Positions 1-7,708 of a stretch of DNA of 64,000 bases are shown here, piece after piece. A program made the position numbers and the translations under genes. The DNA lies in the NCBI GenBank assembly GCA_021647365.1, contig JAKIUW010000003.1, forward strand, positions 71,220 to 135,219. The letters run 5' to 3'. The notes under the pieces were generated by a model that worked only from the letters and a program-made list of their open reading frames with translations, did not search any database and was not told the DNA's origin. Source of the DNA: Cocleimonas sp. GTDB lineage: Bacteria > Pseudomonadota > Gammaproteobacteria > Thiotrichales > Thiotrichaceae. The first letter of the stretch is position 1; every line of letters begins with the position of its first letter.

Positions 1-1
1 G

Positions 2-784
2 CGCATCTCTCAACTCGGCGTACAAAACCAAGGTGTTGTACTTATCTATTTAGATGACACAAGAATGCAGCGCGAGAAACAGCAGGATGTAAAGATGGCA
101 TCTTTAGGGCAATTAACCGCGAATATCGCGCATGAAATCCGTAATCCTTTAGGCGCCATCAGCCATGCTGCGCAATTGCTTTCTGAGTCTACTTTATTGG
201 ATAAAGCGGACGAACGCATGATTCAGATTATCCAATCGAATTCCAAGCGCATGAACGGTACGATTGAAAGTGTATTAAACCTCTCACGTAAAAGTAATCC
301 AAAGCGTGAAAATATTCGACTTAAACTTTGGCTGAATGATTTCATTAATGATTTTGTGATTCAATCATCAATCGATAAAAAACAGATTAATTTATTTATG
401 GATGTGGCCGATGCCTCTATCCAATTTGACCCAACACATTTGCATCAAGTCATGTGGAACTTGTGCCGAAATGCAGAAAAATATGCAAAAGATGATGTTA
501 GTAAACTGCATATTGATATACAGGGCAGCCACCCCTCACATACCAAAGACATCATGTTGAATATTATTGATAATGGAAAGGGTGTCCCTGAAAAAAACAT
601 TGATCGATTGTTTGAACCATTCTTTACAACCTCAACAAAGGGTGATGAAGGCACAGGGCTTGGCTTATTTATGGCGCGAGAGCTGTGTTTAAGTAATGGC
701 TGTTCGTTGGAGTATGTAAAATTACCCGCAGGTGGAAGTTGCTTTAGACTAATATTTTCACAAGCGAATTTAAGCAAAAAGTAG
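2..784 (+). CDS. pilS: Sensor histidine kinase PilS, C-terminal part (5' end outside window)
   Basis: Reading frame open from base 2, so the gene starts upstream of the window. The visible 260 residues hold the end of a PAS-like segment, the dimerisation/phosphoacceptor H-box (AHEIRNPLGAIS), the N-box (WNLCRNAEKYA), the G1 box (DNGKGVPE), an F-box (FEPFFTT) and the G2 box (GTGLGLF), so the kinase core is complete. The match to the PilS/NtrB-type family and the immediately following pilR identify it. PilS normally has six N-terminal membrane helices and senses pilin to control type IV pilus genes through PilR. The membrane part is not visible here. The gap to pilR is 54 bases, consistent with co-transcription. 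Confidence 0.9.
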   Translation, partial: RISQLGVQNQGVVLIYLDDTRMQREKQQDVKMASLGQLTANIAHEIRNPLGAISHAAQLLSESTLLDKADERMIQIIQSNSKRMNGTIESVLNLSRKSNPKRENIRLKLWLNDFINDFVIQSSIDKKQINLFMDVADASIQFDPTHLHQVMWNLCRNAEKYAKDDVSKLHIDIQGSHPSHTKDIMLNIIDNGKGVPEKNIDRLFEPFFTTSTKGDEGTGLGLFMARELCLSNGCSLEYVKLPAGGSCFRLIFSQANLSKK

Positions 785-838
785 TAAAAATAATAAAAAA
801 TTAAGTTAAGAATAAATAAGAAGAAAGAGAGAATAAAA

Positions 839-2215
839 ATGACACAACGTGTTTTAGTAATTGATGATGAGCCTGATATCCGCGAGCTTTTAGAGCTAAC
901 GTTATTGCGCATGGGTTTAGATACTGCAACCGCAGGAACGGTAAAGGAAGGCCTGTTAGAAATTCAGAATTTCAAACCTGATTTATGCCTTACCGATATG
1001 AAGCTACCTGATGGTACGGGCTTTGACATTGTGCGTTATATTCAACGAGAAGTGCCGCATATACCCGTGGCAGTTATCACCGCTTTTGGCAGTATGGAAG
1101 CAGCCGTTGAAGCACTTAAAGCAGGGGCTTATGACTTTGTATCTAAGCCTGTTGATTTAACCAAGCTACGCGACTTAGTACACACGGCACTAAAACTCTC
1201 TGAAAATAATGAAATGCCAGCAGCGGTTGTTGTACAAGATAATGTGGATAGCACAACGCCAATCATTGGCGAGTCACCTGCCATCGAAGTATTGAAAGTA
1301 ACGATAGGAAAACTCGCACGAAGCCAAGCGCCTGTATTTATCCACGGAGAATCAGGCACAGGTAAAGAATTGGTAGCAAAACAGATTCACGAACTCGGCC
1401 CTCGTTCAGCAGGTGCGTTTGTGCCTGTAAACTGTGGCGCAATCCCAGAGAGTTTAATGGAAAGTGAATTCTTCGGGCACAAAAAAGGAAGCTTTACAGG
1501 TGCGATAGAAGATAAAGAAGGTCTTTTTCAAGCTGCAAATCATGGCACATTATTCTTAGATGAAGTCGCGGATTTGCCACTGAGTATGCAAGTGAAACTC
1601 TTGCGCGTCATTCAAGAAAAAGCAGTAAAAGCCGTAGGCGGTGTAGAAGAAGTACCTACCGACTGCAGGATATTAAGTGCAACACATAAGAACCTCGAAG
1701 AAGAAGTTGAAAATGGTAATTTCAGACAAGATTTATATTACCGCTTAAATGTTATAAAATTGGATGTGCCATCATTGCATGAGCGTGGTGACGATATTCT
1801 GTTGCTTGCAGAGTTCTTCCTTGAGCAAATTTCAGAACGCTGGGACCTTCCAAAAGCACAATTATCAGAACAATCTATTAATGCGCTTTCTAATTATCCA
1901 TTCCCGGGCAATGTGCGTGAATTAGAAAATATTCTGGAGCGTGCTTGTACGTTAGCCGATGGTGAGTTCATCGAGCCTGATGATTTACAACTGCCAAAAG
2001 TAACGCCTGTCATTAAAAGCATGACACTGGATGCCACAATTTCTGAGCTGGTAAACCCTACTCCATCAGGTCTACCACTGGATGAGAAAGGTGAAATACT
2101 GCAAGCACTCGACCAAACACGTTGGAATAGAACAGCAGCCGCAAAAGTGCTTGGCATGACATTCAGACAATTACGCTATCGTATAAAGAAATATGAGCTA
2201 GACCAAGCGCCTTAA
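839..2215 (+). CDS. pilR: Sigma-54-dependent response regulator PilR
   Basis: 458 residues in the NtrC-type order. The receiver domain (about 1-120) carries the acidic pair DD at 9-10, phosphoacceptor D53 (LTDMKLPDG) and K in SKP. The AAA+ sigma-54 activator domain (about 140-375) has Walker A GESGTGKE, the sigma-54-contacting loop GSFTGA and Walker B LFLDEV. A C-terminal Fis-type helix-turn-helix ends the protein (RTAAAKVLGMTFRQLRYR). It lies directly after pilS; the pair would activate pilA-type promoters with RNA polymerase-sigma-54. No pilA gene is in the window. ATG at 839 is preceded by AAGAAAGAGAG. Downstream is a perfect palindromic element that may end the transcript. Confidence 0.93.
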   Translation: MTQRVLVIDDEPDIRELLELTLLRMGLDTATAGTVKEGLLEIQNFKPDLCLTDMKLPDGTGFDIVRYIQREVPHIPVAVITAFGSMEAAVEALKAGAYDFVSKPVDLTKLRDLVHTALKLSENNEMPAAVVVQDNVDSTTPIIGESPAIEVLKVTIGKLARSQAPVFIHGESGTGKELVAKQIHELGPRSAGAFVPVNCGAIPESLMESEFFGHKKGSFTGAIEDKEGLFQAANHGTLFLDEVADLPLSMQVKLLRVIQEKAVKAVGGVEEVPTDCRILSATHKNLEEEVENGNFRQDLYYRLNVIKLDVPSLHERGDDILLLAEFFLEQISERWDLPKAQLSEQSINALSNYPFPGNVRELENILERACTLADGEFIEPDDLQLPKVTPVIKSMTLDATISELVNPTPSGLPLDEKGEILQALDQTRWNRTAAAKVLGMTFRQLRYRIKKYELDQAP

Positions 2216-2230
2216 ATACCATTTATTACA

Positions 2231-2295
2231 AAGCACACCCCCCCACTTTTACATGATAGATTTATAACATCATGTAAAAGTGGGGGGGTGTGCTT
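2231..2295. repeat. Palindromic element, full copy, A/A type (pilR-fadL gap)
   Basis: 27-base arms at 2231-2257 and 2269-2295 are exact reverse complements around an 11-base AT-rich loop. Each arm reads AAGCACA, C7, ACTTTTACATGAT. The right arm ends in GCTT followed by more T, so an RNA hairpin followed by a U-run would form at the end of pilR and could act as a terminator. Same family as the copies listed below. Confidence 0.95.
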
Positions 2296-2421
2296 TTTTA
2301 TAATATGTATAAAGTTATCACTATCAACGGTATTAATAAGGTGGTGTCTAATACTTAGCTGACAAAATGAACAATATTGACTACTCTTACTACATATAGT
2401 TATGTGCTAAGGAGTAGCCAA

Positions 2422-3849
2422 ATGCCAGCTGATCATCGTTTAAAACCATCTCTTGTTCTCTCAACATTTTCCACCGTTTCATTATTGTTTTTCACCACAT
2501 CCGCACATTCTGCTGGATTTGCCTTAATTGAAAACTCAGCCTCAGGTATGGGCAAAGCCTTTGCTGGCGCCGCCGCAGTTGCTGAAGATGCTTCAACCGT
2601 TTGGTTTAACCCTGCAGGTATGACATACCTTGCTGAAAAGTTAAAAGGCAAATCACAGCTCACAAATGCTCTTCATATTGTATCGGCTAAAACAGACTTT
2701 AAGGACAGAGGCTCTAGCTTGCCAGCCTCGTTAGGTGGAAGTGCTACTCCAGGTGATAAAGACATTAGTGGCAGAGTAACCTCACCTGTTCCTAACTTAT
2801 ATTATGTTCACCCAATCAACGATAAACTTCAATTTGGACTCGGGGTTAATGGTCCATTTGGATCAAAGACAGAATACGACGAAGACTGGGTTGGCCGCTA
2901 CCAAGCAACGCTAACAGATATGAAAACGGTGAATTTTAATCCTTCACTCTCTTGGAAAGTCAACGATAAACTCAGTGTCGGCGGTGGCGTAAGCGCCCAA
3001 TATATTACGGTAAAATTGGGTAGTTCTTTTGATAGTACAGGTGCTTGCTTAAAGTCAGCACTTTCACCACTTAAACCTGGTGAGACAGATAAAAGAGCTA
3101 TGCTAGGAAAATGTGCCGCAGCATACCCAGCAGCTCAAGCCGCTAGAGTAGAAACAGATTCACAAGCGGTTGTTGAAGGTGATGATTTTTCTTTGGGTTT
3201 TAACTTAGGTATGCTTTATCAACCCACAAAACAAACACGTATTGGTGTAAGTTATCGCTCAAAAGTTAAACATGATTTAGAAGGTGATGCGACCTATGAT
3301 GTGGATGAAGCACTAAAAGATATCGCCGATGAATTCAATATTAAAGACTATACTAAAAAAACCATCAAAGCCTCCGTTGAACTTCCTGACTCAGTTTCTC
3401 TATCATTAGCGCACAAAGTAAATAGCCGCTTAGAAATTTTAGGCGATGTTACTTGGACACAATGGAGCACCTTCCAAGAGCTTCATGTAAAAGACACTGC
3501 AGGAAATACCGTTTCTAAAGTGGATGAAAAATGGAAAGATGTAACGCGCGTATCATTAGGTGCAAACTATAAATACAACGATAAACTAACATTACGTGCA
3601 GGCATTGCGCTTGATGAAGAGCCTATCCCATCAGCCAAATACCGCACACCTCGTATCCCAGGTAATGATCGTACTTGGGTTTCAGTAGGCGCAGGTTATA
3701 AGATCAATAAGAAGCTTCACCTTGATTTAGGCTATTCCCATCTATTTCTAAAAGAAACGCCTATTGATAACCCAGAAGGTTTTTCTGTTAGAGGTCTTTA
3801 CGACAGCCATGTTGATATTCTCAGCGCCCAAGTAAACTATACATTTTAA
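2422..3849 (+). CDS. fadL: FadL/OmpP1/TodX-family outer-membrane hydrocarbon or fatty-acid porin
   Basis: 475 residues starting at ATG 2422, which has AAGGAG eight bases upstream. A TTG 45 bases earlier lacks this. The N-terminal export signal ends near AHSAG. It is followed by the family signature GFALIENSASGMGKAFAGAA and NPAGM, which form the plug and first strands of FadL-type barrels. Many amphipathic strands follow and the protein ends in an aromatic (VNYTF), typical of outer-membrane barrels. FadL porins take up long-chain fatty acids, and relatives (TodX, XylN) take up aromatic hydrocarbons; the sequence alone cannot separate these. The next gene, 23 bases on, is a VolA-like lipase. 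That pairing points to use of external lipids. Confidence 0.88.
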   Translation: MPADHRLKPSLVLSTFSTVSLLFFTTSAHSAGFALIENSASGMGKAFAGAAAVAEDASTVWFNPAGMTYLAEKLKGKSQLTNALHIVSAKTDFKDRGSSLPASLGGSATPGDKDISGRVTSPVPNLYYVHPINDKLQFGLGVNGPFGSKTEYDEDWVGRYQATLTDMKTVNFNPSLSWKVNDKLSVGGGVSAQYITVKLGSSFDSTGACLKSALSPLKPGETDKRAMLGKCAAAYPAAQAARVETDSQAVVEGDDFSLGFNLGMLYQPTKQTRIGVSYRSKVKHDLEGDATYDVDEALKDIADEFNIKDYTKKTIKASVELPDSVSLSLAHKVNSRLEILGDVTWTQWSTFQELHVKDTAGNTVSKVDEKWKDVTRVSLGANYKYNDKLTLRAGIALDEEPIPSAKYRTPRIPGNDRTWVSVGAGYKINKKLHLDLGYSHLFLKETPIDNPEGFSVRGLYDSHVDILSAQVNYTF

Positions 3850-3872
3850 GATCATTAATTAAGGAAAGAATA

Positions 3873-5963
3873 ATGAAACTATTTAACACTTCATTTTTAA
3901 CTATAGCGCTGCTATCAACACTCCTTACTGCTTGTGGTGGTGGCAAATCAAATTATGACTTTGATAATACAGACCATGAAGAGTCAGCCGCATTACCACA
4001 TGGCCCTGTATTTGATCCTGCAGGTGGCAACATTCCTATGCCTAATGACTTGGCATTTAACTATGGTGCTGACGGTACAATTAATATTCCTAATGACAAA
4101 AATGAAGACGGTATTCCTGACAACCCTGTGATTACAGCAATTAACGAGCTAGATGGCGCATCAACCAGTAACCCAATGATTGTTAATTTTGGGATGCCAC
4201 TTGATCCAGCTTCTTTAGTGGTTGGAGACACCATTCGTATTTTTGAAGTGACAAGATCAGGCCCTGCCATCACAGGTGTTGTAAGAGAAGTTACAGCGGC
4301 AGAAATAATTGTAAAAGTGGTTGGCGAGAATGCTGACACCCTTGCCATCGTTCCATTTCCTCCTCTTAAAGAAAGCGCCAGCTACGAAGTTGTATTAACA
4401 ACAGGCATAAAAGATACAGCCGGCAAACCCGCAGAAACATCATCTGTTTATAACATAGTTCGAAGTACCAGTGGCCCGCTTACGGGGGCTTTTGCTCCTT
4501 TAGAACCCGTGCGACAACATATTAATAACCTTGAGCTAATTGCTCAAAGCCAAGGCGTTGATGTTGATACCATCGTACTAAGCTGGGCATTTGGCACACA
4601 ATCTACAACTGCAATACTTAATGCAGTAGCAGCTGATGCAACAGCCAATACCCTCGTTATGGCACCAGTGCCTGTAGCACCGGGGGTAACTTTAAATACC
4701 AGCCATGTAGCACCTAGTAGCATAGACTATGCTGGCTTAGCCTTTACAGGAGCGGCTGATATTCATATTGGTACGCTTAATGTGCCTTATTATCTTGAAG
4801 CACCAAGTGCCCAAAACCCAATCGCACCACTAACAGGTTATTGGAAAGGCGTAGGTGGTAGCTCGTTAACGCGTTACAACACAACACCCATCGCAACACA
4901 AACATTGACCATTCCCGTAATGATGACAGTGCCAAATGCAAACTCAGGCAGAGTAAAACCTGCTGCAGGTTGGCCCATTGTTATGTATCAACACGGTATA
5001 ACACGCTACCGTACCGATATGCTTATTTATGCCGACTCATTGGCTAAAGCAGGGTTTGCGCTTATCGCAATGGACTTACCTTTGCACGGCGTCCCTAAGT
5101 TTTTAGCTGATGGAAGCCCAAACCCATTTCATGCCGCGCACACACCATTCCCTACGGATGTAGAACCATCATTCGATGTTGATTACATGAATAATGCAAC
5201 ACAGGCACCTGGTTCTGATGGAATCATCGATCCCTCTGGCAAGCATTATATAAATCTGCAAAGTCTATTAACTTCACGTGACAACAATCGCCAAGGTGTT
5301 TCCAATTTACTAGTACTTCGCCGAAGTTTGGGTAGCATTGCTGATATTGACACTAGCAAAGTGAGCTTTATTGCTCATTCGCTTGGAGGCGTTGTCGGCG
5401 TGCCTTACCTTGGCGTTGAAGATAAAGTAACGCCAAGCGCGCTCATTACAACAGGCGCAAGCATCACCACTATCATTAAAGATTCAGCAACGTTTGGCCC
5501 CATTGTAAAAGGTGGTTTTTTAGCAGACGACCCTACAAGAACAGAGGCTGTCTACATTGCATTTTTACAAGGTGCACAGTGGGTTCTTGATTCATCAGAC
5601 CCTATTAACTTTGCCATGGATGCAGCAGCGACCCATCCCATTTATATGACAGAAATAATTGGTGATGGCGCAACGCACAGCTTTGATACAACGGTACCAA
5701 ACTCAAGTACCGAAATGCTTGCAGCACTTTTACAAGCACAACCTGCATCAGCTGTAAGCAACCCCGTTGCCATAGGCGCACCCAAAATTATTCGCTTTGT
5801 ACAGGGTGATCACAGCTCAATACTCGACCCAACTGATGACGTACCTGCAGGTGTAACAAGTTACATAAACGTTTTTGAAGAGATGCATTCACAGGTTTCT
5901 TCCTTTATGACAAGCGGCGGAACGAAGGTGGATATTTCTGACTTTGGGATTATTTTGCCGTAA
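3873..5963 (+). CDS. Surface lipase lipoprotein, VolA / Pla-1/cef-type family
   Basis: 696 residues. The N-terminus is a lipoprotein signal with lipobox LLTAC, followed by an acidic linker. The first 300 residues resemble the bacterial virulence-factor lipase N-terminal domain (FDPAGGNIPMPNDLAF). The C-terminal half is an alpha/beta hydrolase with the nucleophile elbow AHSLGG (G/A-x-S-x-G); an HG-type oxyanion region (YQHGITRYR) precedes it. In Vibrio cholerae, VolA is a surface-exposed lysophospholipase A encoded next to fadL, and the two work together to obtain fatty acids. The same gene order here supports that role. RBS AAGGAAAG lies before ATG 3873. Substrate not provable from sequence. 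Confidence 0.82.
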   Translation: MKLFNTSFLTIALLSTLLTACGGGKSNYDFDNTDHEESAALPHGPVFDPAGGNIPMPNDLAFNYGADGTINIPNDKNEDGIPDNPVITAINELDGASTSNPMIVNFGMPLDPASLVVGDTIRIFEVTRSGPAITGVVREVTAAEIIVKVVGENADTLAIVPFPPLKESASYEVVLTTGIKDTAGKPAETSSVYNIVRSTSGPLTGAFAPLEPVRQHINNLELIAQSQGVDVDTIVLSWAFGTQSTTAILNAVAADATANTLVMAPVPVAPGVTLNTSHVAPSSIDYAGLAFTGAADIHIGTLNVPYYLEAPSAQNPIAPLTGYWKGVGGSSLTRYNTTPIATQTLTIPVMMTVPNANSGRVKPAAGWPIVMYQHGITRYRTDMLIYADSLAKAGFALIAMDLPLHGVPKFLADGSPNPFHAAHTPFPTDVEPSFDVDYMNNATQAPGSDGIIDPSGKHYINLQSLLTSRDNNRQGVSNLLVLRRSLGSIADIDTSKVSFIAHSLGGVVGVPYLGVEDKVTPSALITTGASITTIIKDSATFGPIVKGGFLADDPTRTEAVYIAFLQGAQWVLDSSDPINFAMDAAATHPIYMTEIIGDGATHSFDTTVPNSSTEMLAALLQAQPASAVSNPVAIGAPKIIRFVQGDHSSILDPTDDVPAGVTSYINVFEEMHSQVSSFMTSGGTKVDISDFGIILP

Positions 5964-5966
5964 TAA

Positions 5967-6019
5967 AAAAGCACACCCCCCTAGTTTTACATCATGTAAA
6001 ACTAGGGGGGTGTGCTTTT
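5967..6019. repeat. Palindromic element, full copy, B/B type (convergent gene ends)
   Basis: Perfect inverted repeat with 26-base arms (5967-5992, 5994-6019) around a single C. The arm is AAAAGCACA, C6, TAGTTTTACAT. It lies 4 bases after the lipase stop, between convergent genes, with A4/T4 outer ends. This geometry suits a bidirectional terminator. Confidence 0.95.
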
Positions 6020-6053
6020 AAGAATACTAGCTAAGCTTTAAAAGAATTTCTCA

Positions 6054-6629
6054 TTAAGCATACTCAGGCGCATTACCTTCTTTCCATTTGATATTACAAC
6101 CCAGCGATGCTTTTTGTTGCTCTGGCGTTGGCTTGCCTGCGAGTAAAGCATCTGCCGCACTGATCATATCCGCGCCTGTCACAGGGATGTCGGTATTAGG
6201 ACGTGAATCATCAAACTGCCCGCGGTAATAAAGCTTATGGTCGGCATCAAACATAAAAAAATCTGGCGTACACGCCGCTTGATATTGGTGAGCCACTTCT
6301 TGTGTTTCATCGAAAAGATAAGGAAAGGTGTAACCAAACTCTTTCACATCCTCAACCATTTTCTCAGGGCTATCATCAGGATAATTTGCTACATCGTTAG
6401 CATTGATCGCTACAACGTTTAAGCCTTTTGCTTGATAGTCTTTAGCAAACTTTGTAAACGCTTCTTTCAGTAAAATAACGTAAGGACAATGATTGCAGAT
6501 AAAAGCAACCAGTAAAGGTTTCCCCGCAAAATCAGATAACGACACTTGCTCGTTAGTCGCAGGATTAATTAATGAAAAATCAGGAGCGCTCGTTCCAAGC
6601 TCCAACATTGTAGAAGGGGTGCGTGCCAT
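6054..6629 (-). CDS. Thioredoxin-fold AhpC/TSA-type redoxin
   Basis: 191 residues, no signal peptide, so probably cytoplasmic. It starts with a peroxiredoxin-like segment (LGTSAPDFSLINPATNEQVS) and has a CNHCPY motif near residue 45. That is the resolving/active CxxC of the PRX-like-1 subgroup of thioredoxin-fold proteins. A conserved TPDFFMFD strand with the cis-proline is also visible. The usual annotation is 'thioredoxin family protein' or 'peroxiredoxin-like'; its physiological partner is not known to me. ATG 6629 has AAGGAT upstream. It stands alone, convergent to the lipase, with palindromic elements on both sides. Confidence 0.78.
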   Translation of the reverse strand: MARTPSTMLELGTSAPDFSLINPATNEQVSLSDFAGKPLLVAFICNHCPYVILLKEAFTKFAKDYQAKGLNVVAINANDVANYPDDSPEKMVEDVKEFGYTFPYLFDETQEVAHQYQAACTPDFFMFDADHKLYYRGQFDDSRPNTDIPVTGADMISAADALLAGKPTPEQQKASLGCNIKWKEGNAPEYA

Positions 6630-6683
6630 GCTGAATCCTTATGTAAAAATAATAAAGGCAGGAGTATAGCAAAAGCAGATTAT

Positions 6684-6711
6684 AAAAAGCACACCCCCCT
6701 AGTTTTACATG
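6684..6711. repeat. Palindromic element, single arm, B type (left of DUF4344 gene)
   Basis: Single arm AAAAAGCACA, C6, TAGTTTTACATG. The partner arm in the opposite orientation is at 7681-7701, on the other side of the metallopeptidase gene, so that gene lies inside a split palindrome. Confidence 0.9.
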
Positions 6712-6799
6712 GGCTTATAATTTTTTGCTTTTTATATATTTATCGTATTTATTTGAGTGGAATCACTCCATAAGTGAACAAATTATTTAGGCGGTATCT

Positions 6800-7606
6800 T
6801 TATTTGTTATCACCTTTTTGAGCCTTTAGTAGAGGTTTGAGTAATTTCATCCAGCTAAAATAGGCTTGTTCATATTCATCAATGCAAAGGTCTGCTCTAT
6901 CATCTGAAAACTTGGCATCCTTCTTAATATCAGCATATTTTTTAGGATCACTGCCGTAAACATAACAAACAGTGCGATAGTATCGTTGCACATCAAGACT
7001 GTGTTCATCCCAAAAGTCTTCTTCTGCAAACTCTTTTACATCCTCACTTTCTAAATCAAATAAGTCAGCAGCTGTTAAAACAACTTCTTGCCCATCTTCA
7101 AAATATTCAATTAGAAGCATTGTCGCCAAGGAGTCCGCCGCATCTTCCTCTTTGCCAACAACGGGCAGTTCATATCTATCAATTAACGCATGGGCTACTT
7201 CATGCAATATTGTGTGCATAACAACATCCATCACGGCATCATTTAAAGATATGCCTGAGTTTGAGTACTTCACATCTATAAATCGTTGCTTAATTTCCTG
7301 AATAAAATCATAAGGAATATAGATGCTTTTTTTACGACTATCATACGAAGGACCATCCTCGTCGCCATAAACTAATGCCAAAGGTTTTTTATCGATAGTT
7401 TTAAATATCTCCTCTAAAACTTCAGCAACTAACTCACTAACCTTCTCTTTGTTTAAGTCTGTGAGTATGGCTTTTTCTTTTTTAGATTTGGGCTTTTCAT
7501 AAGTGACATTTATAAAATTATTACTTTTAGAATCTGCTAAAGCCATCATTGAATGAACACTAATGATTAGTAATAATATGGATAGTTTGATTATATGGAT
7601 AATCAT
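6800..7606 (-). CDS. Exported DUF4344-type putative metallopeptidase
   Basis: 268 residues. The N-terminal signal peptide ends near MMALADS. The region HTILHEVAHALID holds HExxH, the zinc-binding and catalytic motif of gluzincin/metzincin-like peptidases, followed about 20 residues later by an acidic stretch (GKEEDAADSLATML) that fits the third ligand. Length and motif spacing match the DUF4344 family, for which I know no established substrate. The protein is likely periplasmic. The gene is alone, and is framed by oppositely oriented single arms of the palindromic element (6684-6711, 7681-7701), so it may have moved as a unit. Confidence 0.72.
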   Translation of the reverse strand: MIIHIIKLSILLLIISVHSMMALADSKSNNFINVTYEKPKSKKEKAILTDLNKEKVSELVAEVLEEIFKTIDKKPLALVYGDEDGPSYDSRKKSIYIPYDFIQEIKQRFIDVKYSNSGISLNDAVMDVVMHTILHEVAHALIDRYELPVVGKEEDAADSLATMLLIEYFEDGQEVVLTAADLFDLESEDVKEFAEEDFWDEHSLDVQRYYRTVCYVYGSDPKKYADIKKDAKFSDDRADLCIDEYEQAYFSWMKLLKPLLKAQKGDNK

Positions 7607-7680
7607 ATTTTCCTTAGATATTTGTGAGCAAGGTTATGTGTTTCTAATATTATGAAATATTTACAACATAAATAATAGGC

Positions 7681-7701
7681 ATGTAAAACTAGGGGGGTGT
7701 G
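7681..7701. repeat. Palindromic element, single arm, B type (right of DUF4344 gene)
   Basis: ATGTAAAACTAG followed by G6 and TGTG: the inverted partner of the arm at 6684-6711. It lies just upstream of the DUF4344 gene and just downstream of pbpC. Confidence 0.88.
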
Positions 7702-7708
7702 AATTATT

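Noticed and set aside
445..912. 155-codon minus-strand frame over pilS/pilR
   Set aside because: Antisense shadow of two clear genes; composition not protein-like.
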